From NCBI GenBank assembly GCA_019787685.1, contig JAHNUO010000040.1, positions 124,001 through 188,000 of the forward strand: 64,000 bases of DNA. The letters run 5' to 3'. Source of the stretch: Chiua virens (lineage: Eukaryota; Basidiomycota; Agaricomycetes; Boletales; Boletaceae). The notes beneath the pieces were generated by a model, which searched no databases, was not told where the DNA came from, and was given only the letters and a program-made list of their open reading frames with translations. The position numbers and the translations under genes are program-made. This document shows positions 10,474 through 22,889 of the stretch, one piece after another. Position 1 is the stretch's first letter, and each line of letters opens with the position of its first letter.

Positions 10474-12112
10474 ATGTTTCCTGTCTCGGCGATCGAATCA
10501 CCCGGCTCGCTCCGCAGATCATTTGAAGACTTTGCGCCCGCCTTTCATACCCACAACATTCGATACATTCGAATCCAATGGGTGGACCTCCTCAATCAGG
10601 TTCGGTGTCGGACTGTGCCGCTCTCCTACTTCCGCAAGCTTCTTGAATCGGAGCGACCTGGCGTCACCATGACCAAGGCTGCATTAGGATTAGTCGTCCT
10701 TCAGGTCGCGCCGGGATTCAGCGCCGTCGGAGAAGATATCTATGTCATCGATTTCTCTTCCTTTCGTCCCTGTAGCTATGCACCTGGGCATGGTGTTTTC
10801 TTTGGATTTTTTCAAGAGCAGATGCCCGTTCCACGTCCTGGTGGATTGTCCATTGAAGTACCTTATTGTCCCCGTGCCCTCGTGTCGCGCCTAGTGAGGT
10901 GAGTTACCTGAAGCATGATATTTGACATCGTTGACATGCGACAAGGTATGCTGCCGAACCACTTGGGATCAAGTTCTTGATTGGCTTTGAGATCGAGTTT
11001 ACCCTCGTCAAATCAGCTAATCCACTGGTTCCCGTGAATGATCATCAATGGTCGACCACCCTTGCCATATCCTCGGGAACCGTCGAAGCTCAAGTACTCG
11101 AAGAAATCGCTGATGCCATCCAAGCCGACGGAATTGAGCTCCAGATGTATCACTCGGAGGGGGCGCCAGGCCAGGTTTGCATCCAATGCTGTATCCCTCC
11201 GTCTCTACTGATCACGCATTTCTACCCCAGTATGAAGTTGTCACTGGTCCCATGTCTCCGCTCGAGGCCGCTGATGCGCTGGTACATACCCGTGAGACGA
11301 TCTACAATATCGCAAGTAAACATAATCTCAGGGCTACATTCGCCCCTAGGCTGGCCCTAGACAGCTGTAAGCAATTGAGGATTCTATATTACCAGTAACG
11401 GTTCTGACAGGGAACACTCGATAGGCGGGACCGGTGCTCATATGCATATCTCAGTAAGCGGGGAACGGCCAGGAATATCTGCTTCCAAATACTTGACGCC
11501 GGTCGAATCCGCCTTTCTTGCCGGTCTCATGCATCATCTTCCGTCTGTGATCGCATTGACACTCCCCCTAACCGCCTCGTATGCTCGAATGGCAGATGGA
11601 ATATGGTCTGGAGGCACGTGGGTCTGCTGGGGCATTGAAAATCGTGAAACACCCGTTCGGCTCACGAAACCCTCGTCCCCCTCGTCCCGCAACTTCGAGA
11701 TCAGGCCAATTGACGGGACATCTAATCCGTACCTCGCTGTGGCAGGTGTCTTAGCCTGTGGTATTATCGGGGTTCGAGACAATCTCCCACTTGTTCTCAA
11801 AAATTACGACGCGCCCCGCACCGTCGCCCAGTTGACAAGTACGGAGAGGGAGGCATTTGGTATAACCAACCGTTTGCCTCTGAACATTAGCGAAGCGAGA
11901 CGCTACCTGGGCGCCGCCAACGCTATAAAGGACATTCTCGGCGTTGAATTTGTGGAACACTTTTTGCAAGTCAATCAGGTGACACGTGGCAATCGTTTCA
12001 TTGTGGGGTTATCACTAATGCATCGATGCCTCAGATGCTGGGTAGAGTAATCGATCGTCGCGACGGGGAAGCGGAGACTGAAGCTGTGGCACGTCTCGTC
12101 GAGAATTACTGA
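10474..12112 (+). CDS. Glutamine-synthetase-like ligase, tandem copy 1
   Basis: A GS-I/FluG-type glutamine synthetase domain protein. Such enzymes ligate ammonia or an amine to the gamma-carboxyl of glutamate using ATP. Exons 10474-10898, 10946-11174, 11231-11366, 11425-11978 and 12035-12112 give about 473 aa. Motifs in order: N-terminal beta-grasp with YIRIQWVD; GFEIEFTLV (metal-binding Glu); MYHSEGAPGQ; SCGTGAHMHISVSGE (metal/ATP His); SGGTWVCWGIENRETPVR; NFEIRPIDGTSNPYLA with the Glu and Arg of the active site; C-terminus LGRVIDRRDGEAE. The acceptor of intron 3 is the inner TAG at 11424, which restores the frame and matches copy 2. Whether the substrate is ammonia, a polyamine or another amine cannot be told. 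Copy 2 follows about 0.9 kb downstream. Confidence 0.9.
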
Positions 12113-12988
12113 GCTCTGGAATGCATCAGTAAGATTTATTGTATGTAAACTCTGATCCGCACTGTATTTCTAAATATCTGTCTGTAATGCTGATCGCAGC
12201 CAGATTTTGAGTAAGTGATGGCAGTCATGAGTTGTATATATACATAGCGTTATAGACCTCAGCTGTCTAACCCTGGACCCTCTGCCCATAATCAAGGATG
12301 CCTAATTTCAGAATCACGACATTGGCAACTATCAAGTTTCATGATGCACCTGGTCTACTTCGACATTTTCGAGTGCTGCCATTTCTCAGAGTGCACCGGT
12401 GCCTGGCTGGCGAATTCTCAGTTGGTACGAAACTGGATATGTCGTGACGTCAATCATCCTGTGGACGTCCCTTCCTTATGTATGAAGAACTGTTCTGGAA
12501 TCCTTGTGATTGTGAAGAACAGCAGATTCATCTCCGTGTGATGATGGATTACTAATATTTATGGCATGGGAGGTCGCCGTTGGAGCGGTGATGCGCTTTG
12601 CAATCGCAACTTTCATCATGATGCAAAACTTAGAGCGTGCCTATTGTTATTTCGCTGTCCTGCCAGCAAGTCAGAATCATCTGTATTCAAAGCATGCCGC
12701 GATGGAACAATAAATTGCACCATTGTAAGTTCTCTGTCTTCAAGTTTCTCGTACTAGTACCACCACTGCGGTAACTACCTTCATAGCCCCTTCTCCTTTT
12801 ACCAGATCAAAACTTAAACGTCGCCGCGTCTCTTTTGAAACGATGACGTTTGAACGAATGCATCAGCATTAATGCGATTACGAGGGCCAAGAGGCCGGTC
12901 CGGTATTTAAACCTGGTGTTTGCCGCCCTTCTCTCTCCGAACGTTTGTTGCACCTCCATCTTCAGTCTCTCAAGCTACTCTTGCCTCA
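12113..12988. other. Intergenic between the GS-like copies
   Basis: This holds the 3' region of copy 1 and the promoter of copy 2. Near 12840-12960 it repeats, with differences, motifs found before copy 1 (GCGATTACGAGG, TTTAAACCTGG). No gene was recognised. Confidence 0.5.
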
Positions 12989-14624
12989 ATGTCTCCCGTA
13001 TCGGCGATCGAATCACCTAACTCACTCCACAAATCATATGATGACTTTGTGCCCGTTTTTCGTACCCATAACATTCGATACATTCGAATCCAGTGGGTAG
13101 ACTTCCCGAACCAGGTTCGGTGTCGAGTCTTGCCACTCTCCTACTTCCGCAAGCTTCTTGATTCGGAGCGACCTAGCATCCCCTTGGCCAAGGTTGCCTT
13201 AGGAATAGTAGTCCTTCAGTTGGCACCCGGATTTAGTACTGGGGGGGAAGGCGTCTATGTCATCGATTTCTCTTCCTTTCGTCCCTGTAGCTACGCACCT
13301 GGGCATGGTGTTTTCTTTGGATTTTTTCAAGAGCAGATGCCCGTCCCACGTCCTGGTGGATTGTCCATTGAAGTACCTTATTGTCCCCGTGCCCTCGTAT
13401 CGCGCCTAGTGAGGTGAGCCGTCTGAAGCCCAGCGTTTAACATCGTTGACATGCCAACAGATATGCTGCCGAACCACTTGGGGTCAAGTTCTTGATTGGC
13501 TTTGAGATCGAATTTACCCTCGTCAAATCAGCTAATCCACTTGTCTTTGTGAACGATCATCAATGGTCGACCACCGTCGCTATTTCCACGGGAACAATTG
13601 AAGCTCAAGTACTCGAAGAAATCGCTGATGCCATCCAAGTCGACGGCATCGAGCTCCAGATGTATCATTCGGAGGGGGCGCCAGGCCAGGTTTACATCCA
13701 ATACTGTATCCCTCCGTCTCTACTAATCACGCATTTCTATCCCAGTATGAAATTGTCACTGGTCCCATGTCTCCGCTCGAGGCCGCCGATGCGCTGGTAC
13801 ATACCCGCGAGACGATCTACAATATCGCAAGTAAGCACAGTCTCAGGGCTACATTCGCCCCTAGGCTGGCCCTAGACAGCTGTAAGTAATCAAGGATTCT
13901 ATCTTTCTTGTCATTGTCCTAACAGGGAATGCACGACAGGCGGAACCGGCGCTCATATGCATATCTCAGTAAGCGGGGAACGGCGAGGCACATCCGCTTT
14001 CGAGTACTTGACGCCGGTCGAATCCGCCTTTCTTGCTGGTCTCATGCATCATCTTCCATCCGTGATCGCATTGACACTCCCCCTCACCGCCTCGTATGCT
14101 CGAATGGCAGATGGAATATGGTCTGGAGGCACGTGGGTCTGCTGGGGCATTGAAAATCGTGAAACACCTGTTCGGCTCACGAAACCCTCGTCACCCTCGT
14201 CCCGCAACTTCGAGATCAGGCCCATCGACGGGATATCCAATCCGTATCTCGCTGTTGCAGGTGTCTTAGCCTGCGGCATTATCGGGATTCGAGACGATCT
14301 CCCGCTCGCTGTAAAAAATCACGATTCGCCCCACACCGCTGCTGAGTTGACAAGTGCGGAGAGGGAGGAATTGGGTATAACGAAGCGTCTGCCTCTGAGC
14401 ATTGACGAAGCGAGACGCAACCTGGCCACTGCCGACGCTATAAAGGACATTCTCGGCGTTGAACTTGTGGAACACTTTTTGCAAATTAACGAGGTAACAG
14501 GTGACAATCGTTTCATTCTGAGACTATCACTGATATGTCGACTCAGATGCTTGGTCGAGTCTTCGATCGTCGCGACGGGGAAACGGAGACTGAAGCTGTG
14601 ACACGTCTTGTCGAGAGTTATTGA
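12989..14624 (+). CDS. Glutamine-synthetase-like ligase, tandem copy 2
   Basis: Exons 12989-13413, 13461-13689, 13746-13881, 13940-14493 and 14547-14624 have exactly the same lengths as those of copy 1, giving about 473 aa. It keeps all the GS motifs (GFEIEFTLV, CGTGAHMHISVSGE, ENRETPVR, NFEIRPIDGISNPYLA). It differs from copy 1 mostly in the first 90 residues and in the stretch before the last intron, while the middle of exon 1 and much of exons 2-4 are nearly identical at DNA level, including third positions. Both copies look intact. Retention of two functional copies suggests dosage or divergent regulation; patchy identity suggests gene conversion. Confidence 0.9.
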
Positions 14625-16690
14625 GGTCTGGAATGCTCAGTAATCCTTGCATGTAAACATTGATCTTCACGTTGAATGCATTTTTGAGTGTCTGCCATGT
14701 AGCCTTCAGATCTCAGATCTTACTGTAATTATTTATACGAATAACAATCCGTGGTGTACGTTTACTGAGAGCAAAGGCACCTAACGACCGACTGGATTTA
14801 CGGAAAAAGCTAAATGTGGATATTACGACCAGCACGCCCTCCATTGCCGCAGTGACTCGGCGCAGCCGCCATCAACGGCCACCGCCGCCGCATCCACTCC
14901 AGAAGTACTGCCTCCGCCCCCTCAAGTATTGCCTCCCCCACAAGTAGTATATCCCCTCCACAATCTCCCCCTCCACGTTCTTGTGCTACCGCGCAAATCG
15001 CACTTCCACTGTTCCACATGCCGCCATGGAACCTCTGACGCCTAAAATCAGTCCTAATTTTAAATAGTACCGGAGTCCTGAGATCATCATCGCATTTTGA
15101 TGCATCAATAGGGTTATGTAATCCGCAGACCCATAACTTGTCACTCAACCCCGCCAAGGAAGACTCATCAATCATTCACCGTTCACCGTTCCCTACGATG
15201 AACGGAGCAGAGACACAACCCACGGCCCCGGTCCACAGAGGGACAGAGTAGAAGAATACGAGCTCGTGTGTTTGTGCCTGACGGCGCTTACCGTAACGCA
15301 TTGCACCGCGCTTATCATTGTCCTTGACTTTTGGCAATACGGGCATTGGGTCTTTTTGTGTAATACGACTTCTGCCGCATCCAAAGGTGGGTACGGTGTA
15401 CCTGTGCGACTTTCCCAACTGCGAACTCGATCAGGGCGGGGGAAGTTGGTAAGGAGAATATTAGGAGACGCCTAGACACCTTGAGACAGGCAAGTCCGCA
15501 TACTATGCTAGTGGCGAGATACTCCGGCGGAAATACAGTCAAGTGACCCAATTCTGGTATGCGCTCTGTATCTGCACACCAGCTATTCTAGAGGTCAAGT
15601 ACGAAAATCATGTCATATTCGACAAAATATTACATCGGGTTGAGAACCATAAGGACATCGATCGGGGGAAGTGTCAACTCAAGGTTTACAAACCACTACT
15701 CGCCGAGGCTGCGGCACCAGCGGTCGAACCTTGTCAAAGGGCCATTCAGCACCCAAGATTCGCATAAATGAACGGTGAACCGCACGAACCTCTCGACGGC
15801 AATGCTCACAAACCAACCTCACCGTTTGTCTGGTTTCATTTTTTGAACATCGACCGGAAGTCGTGTGACATCGCCAGACTCTATGATCCCCCGCAAGTTA
15901 TGAAACGTACGTAGCGTAGAAAGGTGTCCTTTGAGCTGCTGTGGTTGAACCAACATTTCGACATTATGCGGAACGATATTGAATTTTTTGGGAAAGGTGT
16001 GGGGCCGCGGAGGTGATTGCACGTCGGCGAAACTTGGAGGCGGGATATTTGACATGTTGAAAGTCAGAAGTTGTGTTGAGAGCGAGTCGGCAGTTTGGAA
16101 GTATGACAGTGGAGACTGCAGCGAGTTTACGCTGAATGCGAACCGAGGACTCAGAGATCTTGTAATTCCAGTCCCCTGGTAACTTGGCGTACATAGGACA
16201 AACCTGAGGTTCGATAGAACGTCGTATGATACCGTACAACTTGAAGTAACAAGGTAAGCGTCCGTTCAAGAAGTTTGAAGGCGATGCTGAACCACTGTCA
16301 ACAGTATCAATTGATCAAGAAATCGAAATGGAATCTGTAGTTTTGCAGAAAGAGGCTCGCGCTTCTCACAAATGTGACGCGGCAGGCTGACATGACAAGG
16401 CTGCCTTGAATCACAGCCCAACTCACTTTGTCTTGCACAGTTCTCCAGTCAAATGGTGGGGAAAGTACTGATAATGATTTCAACCACGAGTGCTCGTGCG
16501 TCATTTCATAGCTCGGGCAAATCACAAATGTCTTTGCGCGTGAATATTTGAATGCTTGAATACCTAAAGCGCTAGAGTGTGTTGTCCAGATACAGCCAAA
16601 CAAGGAAACAAAATAAAATATAAGGAAAGAGGTCGAGGCAGTGGAAGCATATCCCACTATTACGCAGCCTACAAAAATATAATGCGCCTA
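14625..16690. other. Long region without a confident gene
   Basis: About 2 kb between GS copy 2 and the ammonium transporter. Two stretches have mild coding character: minus 16055-15819, containing FADVQSPPRPHTFPKKF and LRTFHNLRGIIESGD; and plus 15480-15767, containing EILRRKYSQVTQFWY. Neither could be extended into a gene or assigned to a family. GTTCACCGTTC-type sequence recurs near 15180 and (inverted) near 15770, so a decayed insertion of about 0.6 kb between them is possible. Confidence 0.35.
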
Positions 16691-18537
16691 TCAAGCATTC
16701 AATGTCGGCACGGGAACGGCATTGGAAATCTTTTCATGATCGCTCTCCTGAGAGGTCGAGACAGTTTGTTGGATTTCGCGGCTTCCGCCACTCGCGCTGT
16801 TGTTGTACTCCTGCCGGGGGAGAAGCTCAGCCTCGATCCCAACGTAGTCGTAGGCAAATTCGCCCATTTCGGCATCGTCAACGCCAATGATCTCGGTCTC
16901 CTCATCGCAACGGAGACGAAGGAAGGGAATGAAGTGCATGACCCACAAAATGATGGTCTGGTGAAAAAACATCGGGCGATCAGAAATCTGAAAGAGCCAT
17001 GCGGAGGAATTTGACTCACGGTTACCACGAAAGAGTAGGAAAGGCCAGAAACCGAATCCGCCAGTTGAATTCCAAGTTGTTTATAGTGGTGGTCAAGCCA
17101 ACCCCCAGGGATGGAAGTGATGCCATCAGCACCTGCGATACTTGACTGGGCAAAGAGACCAGTCAGCAAGTTGCCAACTATGCCACCAATAGCATGCGAG
17201 GCGAAAATCTAAGATGCGTTGGCTTGAGTATGGGTATTGAAATGAGTAGACAAGAAAAACCCACATCGAGAGTGTCATCGTATTTGAAGAAGAACTTCAA
17301 CTGCGTGGCAAAGTTGCACACTGTGCCGGCCATGAAGCCGAAGAGTACTGAGGCTGGGGCACCAACAAATCCAGAGCCAGGAGTAATGGCAACAAGACCA
17401 GCGATAGCGCCAGAACAAAAGCCGACTGCCGACCACTTGCGTTCCAAGCGCCAATCCTGTGCAAGGAGAGTGAGCAACTTTCATATTCATCTTCATCTGC
17501 AGTACCCACCCAGAGCATCCAGGTCAAGCCGCCAACACTAGCAGCTAAGTTGGTGACTATACAAGCCTCCGTGGCACGGTAGTTGGCAGACAAAGCCGAG
17601 CCACCATTAAACCCGAACCAACCAAACCAAAGGAAGACAGTGCCGAGGATAACATAAGTGGTGTTGTGAGGCTTGTAGGCAAGTCGCTCCGTGCCGTAAC
17701 CACGGCGCTTGCCAAGATAAAGTGAGATGGCCAGCGCCGCAGAACCAGAAGAAATATGGACCGGAGTGCCACCAGCAAAATCAAGACCGCCCAGGACATA
17801 CGACCAACCGTGGGGGTTCCACGTCCAGCAGGCAATTGGGTCGTACACAATTGTCGACCACACGAACACAAACACTAGAAGCGGCCCTAGACGGCTCCGT
17901 TCCGCAACTGCGCCGATAGCAATCATTGGGCTGCGCAATGGCAGTGTCAGCGGCATGTGCCAACGGCGAAAGGGTGGGAAGGCGGCCTACGTAATGGCGG
18001 CAAACATAAGTTGGAATACACAGAAAACAATGGCAGGCACGCGAGCACTGCCAACGGACGGCTGGGCAAGCACATTCATGAGGGCAAAATGATCTGGGAA
18101 GGAAGTGAGAGTAGATTCAGACTGACCACGAAAAACCTACCCAGATTGCCAATGTAAGGACCGGCTGTTTCGCTGAATGCTAAGGAGTATCCCCAAAAGA
18201 ACCACTAGCATCGGACTAGAATTAGACGATATCACTCGGATGAGAAGGTATGGCGCACCTGGAACGATACCATGGCTGCAGTCATCATGCTAACGTAGAT
18301 CATGCTAAGGGCATTCTTCCTACGCAAGAGACCAGAGTAGAAAAAACCGACGCCAGGAATCATGATGAATACCAAGGCAGTTGAGGCCAGTGTCCAAGCG
18401 ATATCACCCAGGTTGTATACGCCGGACCCGGATGAATTCGACCACTCAAGGTCACCCGCTGCAAAGAATAGAACATTGGAAAAGGATTATAAGCAAGCCT
18501 CGAATAACTTACAAGAATCGTAGGTTACATTGACCAT
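16691..18537 (-). CDS. Ammonium transporter (AMT/MEP family)
   Basis: A plasma-membrane channel-like transporter for ammonium. Starting at ATG 18537 (MVNVTYDS), exons join through several short introns: GVYNLGDIAWTLASTALVF, MIPGVGFFYSGLLRRKNAL, SFQWFFWGYSLAFSETAG (junction), QLMFAAIT/PMIAIGAVAERS, GGLDFAGGTPVHISSG (the AMT signature region), FLWFGWFGFNGGSAL, AGLVAITPGSGFVG, IFASHAIGGIVGNLLTG with the conserved pore His, then a cytosolic tail. The second pore His region VHISSG is present. Eleven TM helices are expected and the expected blocks are seen in order with no frame break. Fungal MEPs are nitrogen-repressed, and GATAA sites lie upstream. The GS-like pair lies 2 kb away, divergently oriented with respect to the transporter's 3' end. 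Confidence 0.93.
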
Positions 18538-18623
18538 GTTGAGGGATGGGCCTCCAGCAATTCGATGTGCAAGAGGAGGGAGATGATCCTGTGTAAGCGG
18601 GCGAAGGATTCGCAAGAAGCCCG

Positions 18624-18640
18624 TTGAGCTTATATATACC
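18624..18640 (-). promoter_or_regulatory. Probable TATA box of the ammonium transporter
   Basis: On the minus strand GGTATATATAAGC lies about 90-100 bp upstream of the transporter ATG. Position and sequence fit a TATA box. Confidence 0.45.
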
Positions 18641-18704
18641 CGGCGGTGCTGTGGGATTTAAATCATGTTTGGCTCAGTTCCCAGCAGAGTGGGCAATTTG
18701 GCAA

Positions 18705-18905
18705 GATAAGAGGAGGTGCTTAGTAAGCTAGAGAGGAGTTCCTATCAACCAATGAGCACCTGCGGATATCTCTATAAAACTTGTTTAACACATGTGAGGA
18801 CATGGTTATCTTGTCAAACTTGCGCCCAACAACAGTTGAAAAGGCTTCAGGTTTGGAAAGGTCATCGACAGGCACGCGGAAGGCACATACGTTACAGCAG
18901 ATAAG
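18705..18905. promoter_or_regulatory. GATA-factor sites upstream of the ammonium transporter
   Basis: GATAAG occurs at 18705-18710 and 18900-18905 on the plus strand, and TTATC (GATAA on the other strand) at 18807-18811, all within 370 bp of the transporter start. GATAAG is the site of AreA/NIT2-type nitrogen regulators that activate ammonium permease genes under nitrogen limitation. The clustering is seen; the function is inferred. Confidence 0.4.
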
Positions 18906-18911
18906 AGAGCT

Positions 18912-19719
18912 GTCATCATTTTCGCCTCCGACCAAACGTATCGGATCTGTTCGGGTTTCCGATCCGCGGCGTAAAATTGATTCGGACCCTCCAAAAATTC
19001 GAATTCTTCGGTAGCTACAGCAGTCAAGCCCCATCAATTGCGGTCATGCTTACCAGAGCACAACAAGACGGCACCTTGGACAAGGACCCTTACGACGGAG
19101 ACGGGCAACCACCGCATCCGCTTGCCGTAACCAATTCCTAGTGATCCCGCGCCGGCATCAAACCCCCATGCAACTCTCCTCGTCCCGGATCGAGCTGTGG
19201 AGAATTCGTCCCTGATTAATAGCCACATCGAGCACATGGGACATATACTCAATAGGTGTTCTCAGATCAACAGTCTACCCTCGCGCTTGGCCATCCTTAC
19301 CTTCCAGCCTGAGTGCTGCTTCCATGGCGGCCATCAAATATATAATTACTAGGGAATCAAGACCCTTGCGTGAACGAGACAGCTTGGTGGATTTACTTAG
19401 ACAACATCCGTTGATGTCATGGGAACGGCCTACCGAAATACAGCAGTAAAATTACAATATATTTGCGAGGCTTCTAAACGCGTGCCCCGACGGGACTTTG
19501 TTTTCCGACGCCGTTGGAAACAACATTTTGCGACCCTGTTGGTGAATCCCTGGTCCTTGATGGAACGCAGAGGCCAACGGAAGTTGTCCTTTGAGAAGGC
19601 ACCATTAAGTTGCTTGTGCTCGAGGAAATCCGGAGTATTTGGACTGTTGGCTGGGCAGTTTCAAAAAAACCACCCAATTTGTGGCTGTGCAACTTTCTTC
19701 GCAGTTGCTCTGAGTCCAT
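18912..19719. other. Intergenic
   Basis: No confident gene was seen between the transporter promoter and the PPR-like gene; the short frames here overlap one another and lack recognisable motifs. Confidence 0.35.
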
Positions 19720-20781
19720 GTCCAGCGCTCTCGTTCATGCTACAAGGCGGTATGCATCCGCCAATGTTTCTCGCCTTGCAAATCGGTCGGTCTTGGTGAA
19801 GCAAATTCACGTATCCCATCCCTGTTCGTCCTTTTTATTTATCTATTTGACGCCAATTAACTTGCAAGTGTAGTTCGACGCTCTGCCCGTGAGGATGACC
19901 TATCTACCACGTCGCTGTCCAAGTGCACGAATTCCCGGGAACAGCAATTTCACAAACTTCTCCAGTTCGTGCGTGACCGTACTGGCCGAGTGAAAGTCGT
20001 CAAGGCGGGTCAGGTCCGTGCCACGGCCTGGTTGCGTCTCTTCCAGCTCGCGAGCAAGGCAGAACACCTCGAAGCCATTTCAGAGATGTTCCCTCGCTGG
20101 AGAGAATCAGGAAGTTCTTTTTCCTCGCTTGATGTGGAGATGTTTGTCCGTACGTCTATTTCCCAGCGCAACGTATCTCTTCATCACACTTGTCTTACAG
20201 GTCGGTGCGAAGAGCTCGACTGTCCTCTGCTTGCTCTCAAGGTTTTCGGGGATCATCCAAAATATGGTCTTCCGCTTTCGTCATTCCCTGCTGCGCGTAC
20301 CCTCCTTCATTCACTCTATCGAACATATCCGTTGGAGAACGTCATCGCCGCGGTATCGCTATTTGGCGTTAACAATCTCTCTCCCGTGACCAATGATCCC
20401 GCCAGTTGTGCCATGTTCTACGCAGCCTGTCTACGGAGCAAGAATAAGCATGCGTCACTGCTCGGCAGAGATGTTCGAATTGCCCTTCAGACCCTTCTCA
20501 ATGAAACGACGCCCTATCCCGAGCCCAAGGAAAAAAATTTACGCGCTCGCTACTCCGTCAAACCTGACATATGGCTGTTGGAGGCGCTCAGGGATATCAA
20601 GAAGACCAAGAAGGACCAAGGTCGCGGAGCTTCGTGGATAACCGAATGGCTCGCTAGAGGGGAAGGTCGCCTGCTTCCGATGTTGGCGGAACGGAGGTAT
20701 CAGGCGAGACGTGGGAATCATGGACCCGACGCCCTGTCAGCACCTACCACGAGTGGTGTACGACAAGCGTTGCATGCCTAG
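19720..20781 (+). CDS. Probable mitochondrial, PPR-like helical protein
   Basis: The first exon (ATG about 19720) encodes SSALVHATRRYASANVSRLA, rich in Arg/Ser and free of acids, as expected for a mitochondrial presequence. After an intron ending TGTAG (19874), whose donor I could not place in phase, the frame reads REDDLSTTSLSKC, EQQFHKLLQFVRDRTG, LFQLASKAEHLEAISEMFPR. A second intron (20148-20210, GTACGT...TTACAG) joins MFV/RRCEELDCPLLALKVF. The rest, with FPAARTLLHSLYRTYPLENV and CAMFYAACLRSKNKHA, looks like helical-hairpin repeats of the PPR/TPR class. Such fungal proteins act in mitochondrial RNA processing or translation, but no specific orthologue was recognised. The 3' exon is uninterrupted to TAG. 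Confidence 0.6.
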
Positions 20782-21571
20782 TTATCAGCGTATCCTTATC
20801 TCTAGACTACCGAGGATCGCTGCTTGCGCTTGCACAACGTCTCACCCGTCGTTCGCATCGTGTCTGAAATGTGATTCGAACGCATGTCACCTGTGTTTCA
20901 TGAGTGGTTGTGATAGGATCGTATCACTGAACGCGTTGATTTGTTCAAGTTCGCCGTCACTGATAGGACTTCATATAATCCCGATGGGCCGGCGCTGGCT
21001 TCTTTGCCGGCAGGTTCTGAAACAAAGGCAGGGTATGAGTCTGGGTATGAACCTACAAACAAGGCTGTACACCTTGAGAGAACTCTCACTGACATCAAAG
21101 CCCGCGGATCTCAAGGAGTGCGACGAGCGGAGCGGCCACTATATACAAGACCGAGCGAGCAGACGCGCGGTAACATACATGGTGTCCATACGAAAACACA
21201 GACGCACGGACCATATGGGTTCGTGCTCTCACAACAGTCTACTACTACAGTTCGTGCGCAGCGGCGTTCACGGTAATCAGCCACTAGGGCATGGACTCTC
21301 CAGAATGACTACTCAAAGCATCGCAAGCGTGAGTATGATCCTTCAGATCTCTACTTTTTTTGCGAGACATCACTACCACTAACTTGAAGTCGTAGTATGT
21401 ACACAATAAGATTCCATATATATTATAGAAGCACTCAAGCCAGTCGCCGAGGGTCACAAGCCTGAGGTAACTCCACACTGCGGCCCGCGATAATTGTCCC
21501 ATGACTCGCTGATCCGAGTACGTACATAAACCGCCTTGGGTGAGTTATCCACAACCCAAAAACCTTGACTC
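20782..21571. other. Intergenic
   Basis: No confident gene. The overlapping short frames are without motifs, and codon usage looks non-coding. Confidence 0.35.
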
Positions 21572-22624
21572 ATGACTACACACGCGCTCGCACAGGCCTT
21601 CAAAGTCGCCAAGCCCGCCTTTGGCGCATGGATCACCCTCCCCGGCGTGATCCACGCTCGGACGGTCGCACAATCAAGCCCCCACATGTCCTGGGTCATC
21701 ATCGACTGCGAACACGGACTGACGTCGCTTCAGCCCGGCGCAGCAGAGTCGATCCAGGCGATCACCGGACTGGGCAACAACGCACCCAGCGCGCTCGTCC
21801 GCATCCCCGCGACGGGCACGAGCACGGGTACCTCGTGGCAGATCAAGTATGCGCTGGATGCTGGCGCGAGGGGGGTCCTCGTTCCTATGGTGCGTGCGCG
21901 ATCATCGATCATCGATGGCGAGATGCTGGGGAAACGAACAACCGCGACGTGTTGACTACCCGCGATATTAATAGGTCTCTGATGCAGCCAAGGCAAAAGA
22001 AGTCGTGTCCGATAGCCGCTTCCCACCAGACGGCAGGCGTGGTTTTGGAAGTCCGTTCACCCAAGACGTGTGGAGGATCAGCGCGACGGAGTATCTCAAC
22101 TCGGCCAACAAACATGTCACCATCATGATCCAGATAGAAACACGAGAGGGTGTGAAGAATGTCGAGGAGATCGCTGCTGTCGATGGGATTGGTCAGTCAG
22201 AAAGTTTTGGATGGATCATCGTTTACCTGACCTGGACAAACAGACGTCCTTTTCATTGGACCATACGATTTGTCGTTGAACCTCGGTTTCCCTCCCCCAT
22301 CGCCTGATCCGCACCCCGAAGTCGAAAAAGTCATTCAGCAGATCCTCAAAGCTGCGCACGACAAAGGAAAGAAATGGTATGTCTGCATTATCCGTAGCGA
22401 GACGCGTGGCTCAACCATGACTGCAGCGCCATCTTTTGCACTTCGGGAAGACAATCATTCAAACGCGCACAGGAAGGCTTTGACATGGTCTGTTGATTGC
22501 CTTCTGTGAGCTGTTGACCCGACTGATGCAAATTGTCGCCCCCTAGATCAATGTGGTGACAGACGTTGGTGCGATCACGGAGTCTGTGACTCGTAACTTG
22601 AATGAAGCTATTGGTGGTCAATAG
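21572..22624 (+). CDS. HpcH/HpaI-family aldolase
   Basis: A class II (metal-dependent) pyruvate aldolase of the HpcH/HpaI/citrate lyase beta family (PF03328), which cleaves or forms 4-hydroxy-2-oxo acids. Exons 21572-21889, 21975-22191, 22244-22376, 22427-22487 and 22547-22624 give about 268 aa. Motifs: FGAWITLPGVIHARTVAQ, WVIIDCEHGLTS (catalytic His region), ALVRIPATG (active-site Arg), DAGARGVLVPMVSDA, FGSPFTQDVW, IMIQIETREGVKNVEEI (metal Glu), DVLFIGPYDLSLNLG (metal Asp region), and the C-terminus INVVTDVGAITESV. Every join keeps the frame and the introns are 50-85 bp. The length matches the family. The physiological substrate is unknown. Confidence 0.92.
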
Positions 22625-22889
22625 TTACCCGTCCCTTAGGGAAAGAAAGGAGAGACGAGTCACGTGAAAATGTACGATAGTTTAAGATAAACCACTGGAC
22701 TCGGTTTGTCACCAGCAGTCTGGTAAAGGGGATTCAGTCAACGAGAAGACACCTCACGCCTTGGTACGAGCATGCCGATCTATTCAGTTTTGTACATGGA
22801 ACGGAGACAAGTCAGATTTGGCGCATACAATTGCTGCACGGACAAATACATTCATATTTGTTACAACCAAGCGACAGTTTTTGGGGCAC

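Noticed and set aside
15193..15384. Glutaredoxin-like CPYCQK on the minus strand near 15.3 kb
   Set aside because: Only the four-residue CPYC resembles glutaredoxin. No thioredoxin fold pattern, cis-Pro or GG motif follows.
16307..16657. Minus-strand frame with a hydrophobic start just 3' of the ammonium transporter
   Set aside because: It lies in the transporter's 3' untranslated region and has no motif or splice support.
20711..21382. 223-codon plus-strand frame downstream of the PPR-like gene
   Set aside because: It overlaps the end of that gene in another frame, is Cys/Ser/Leu-rich without motif, and looks like a chance frame.
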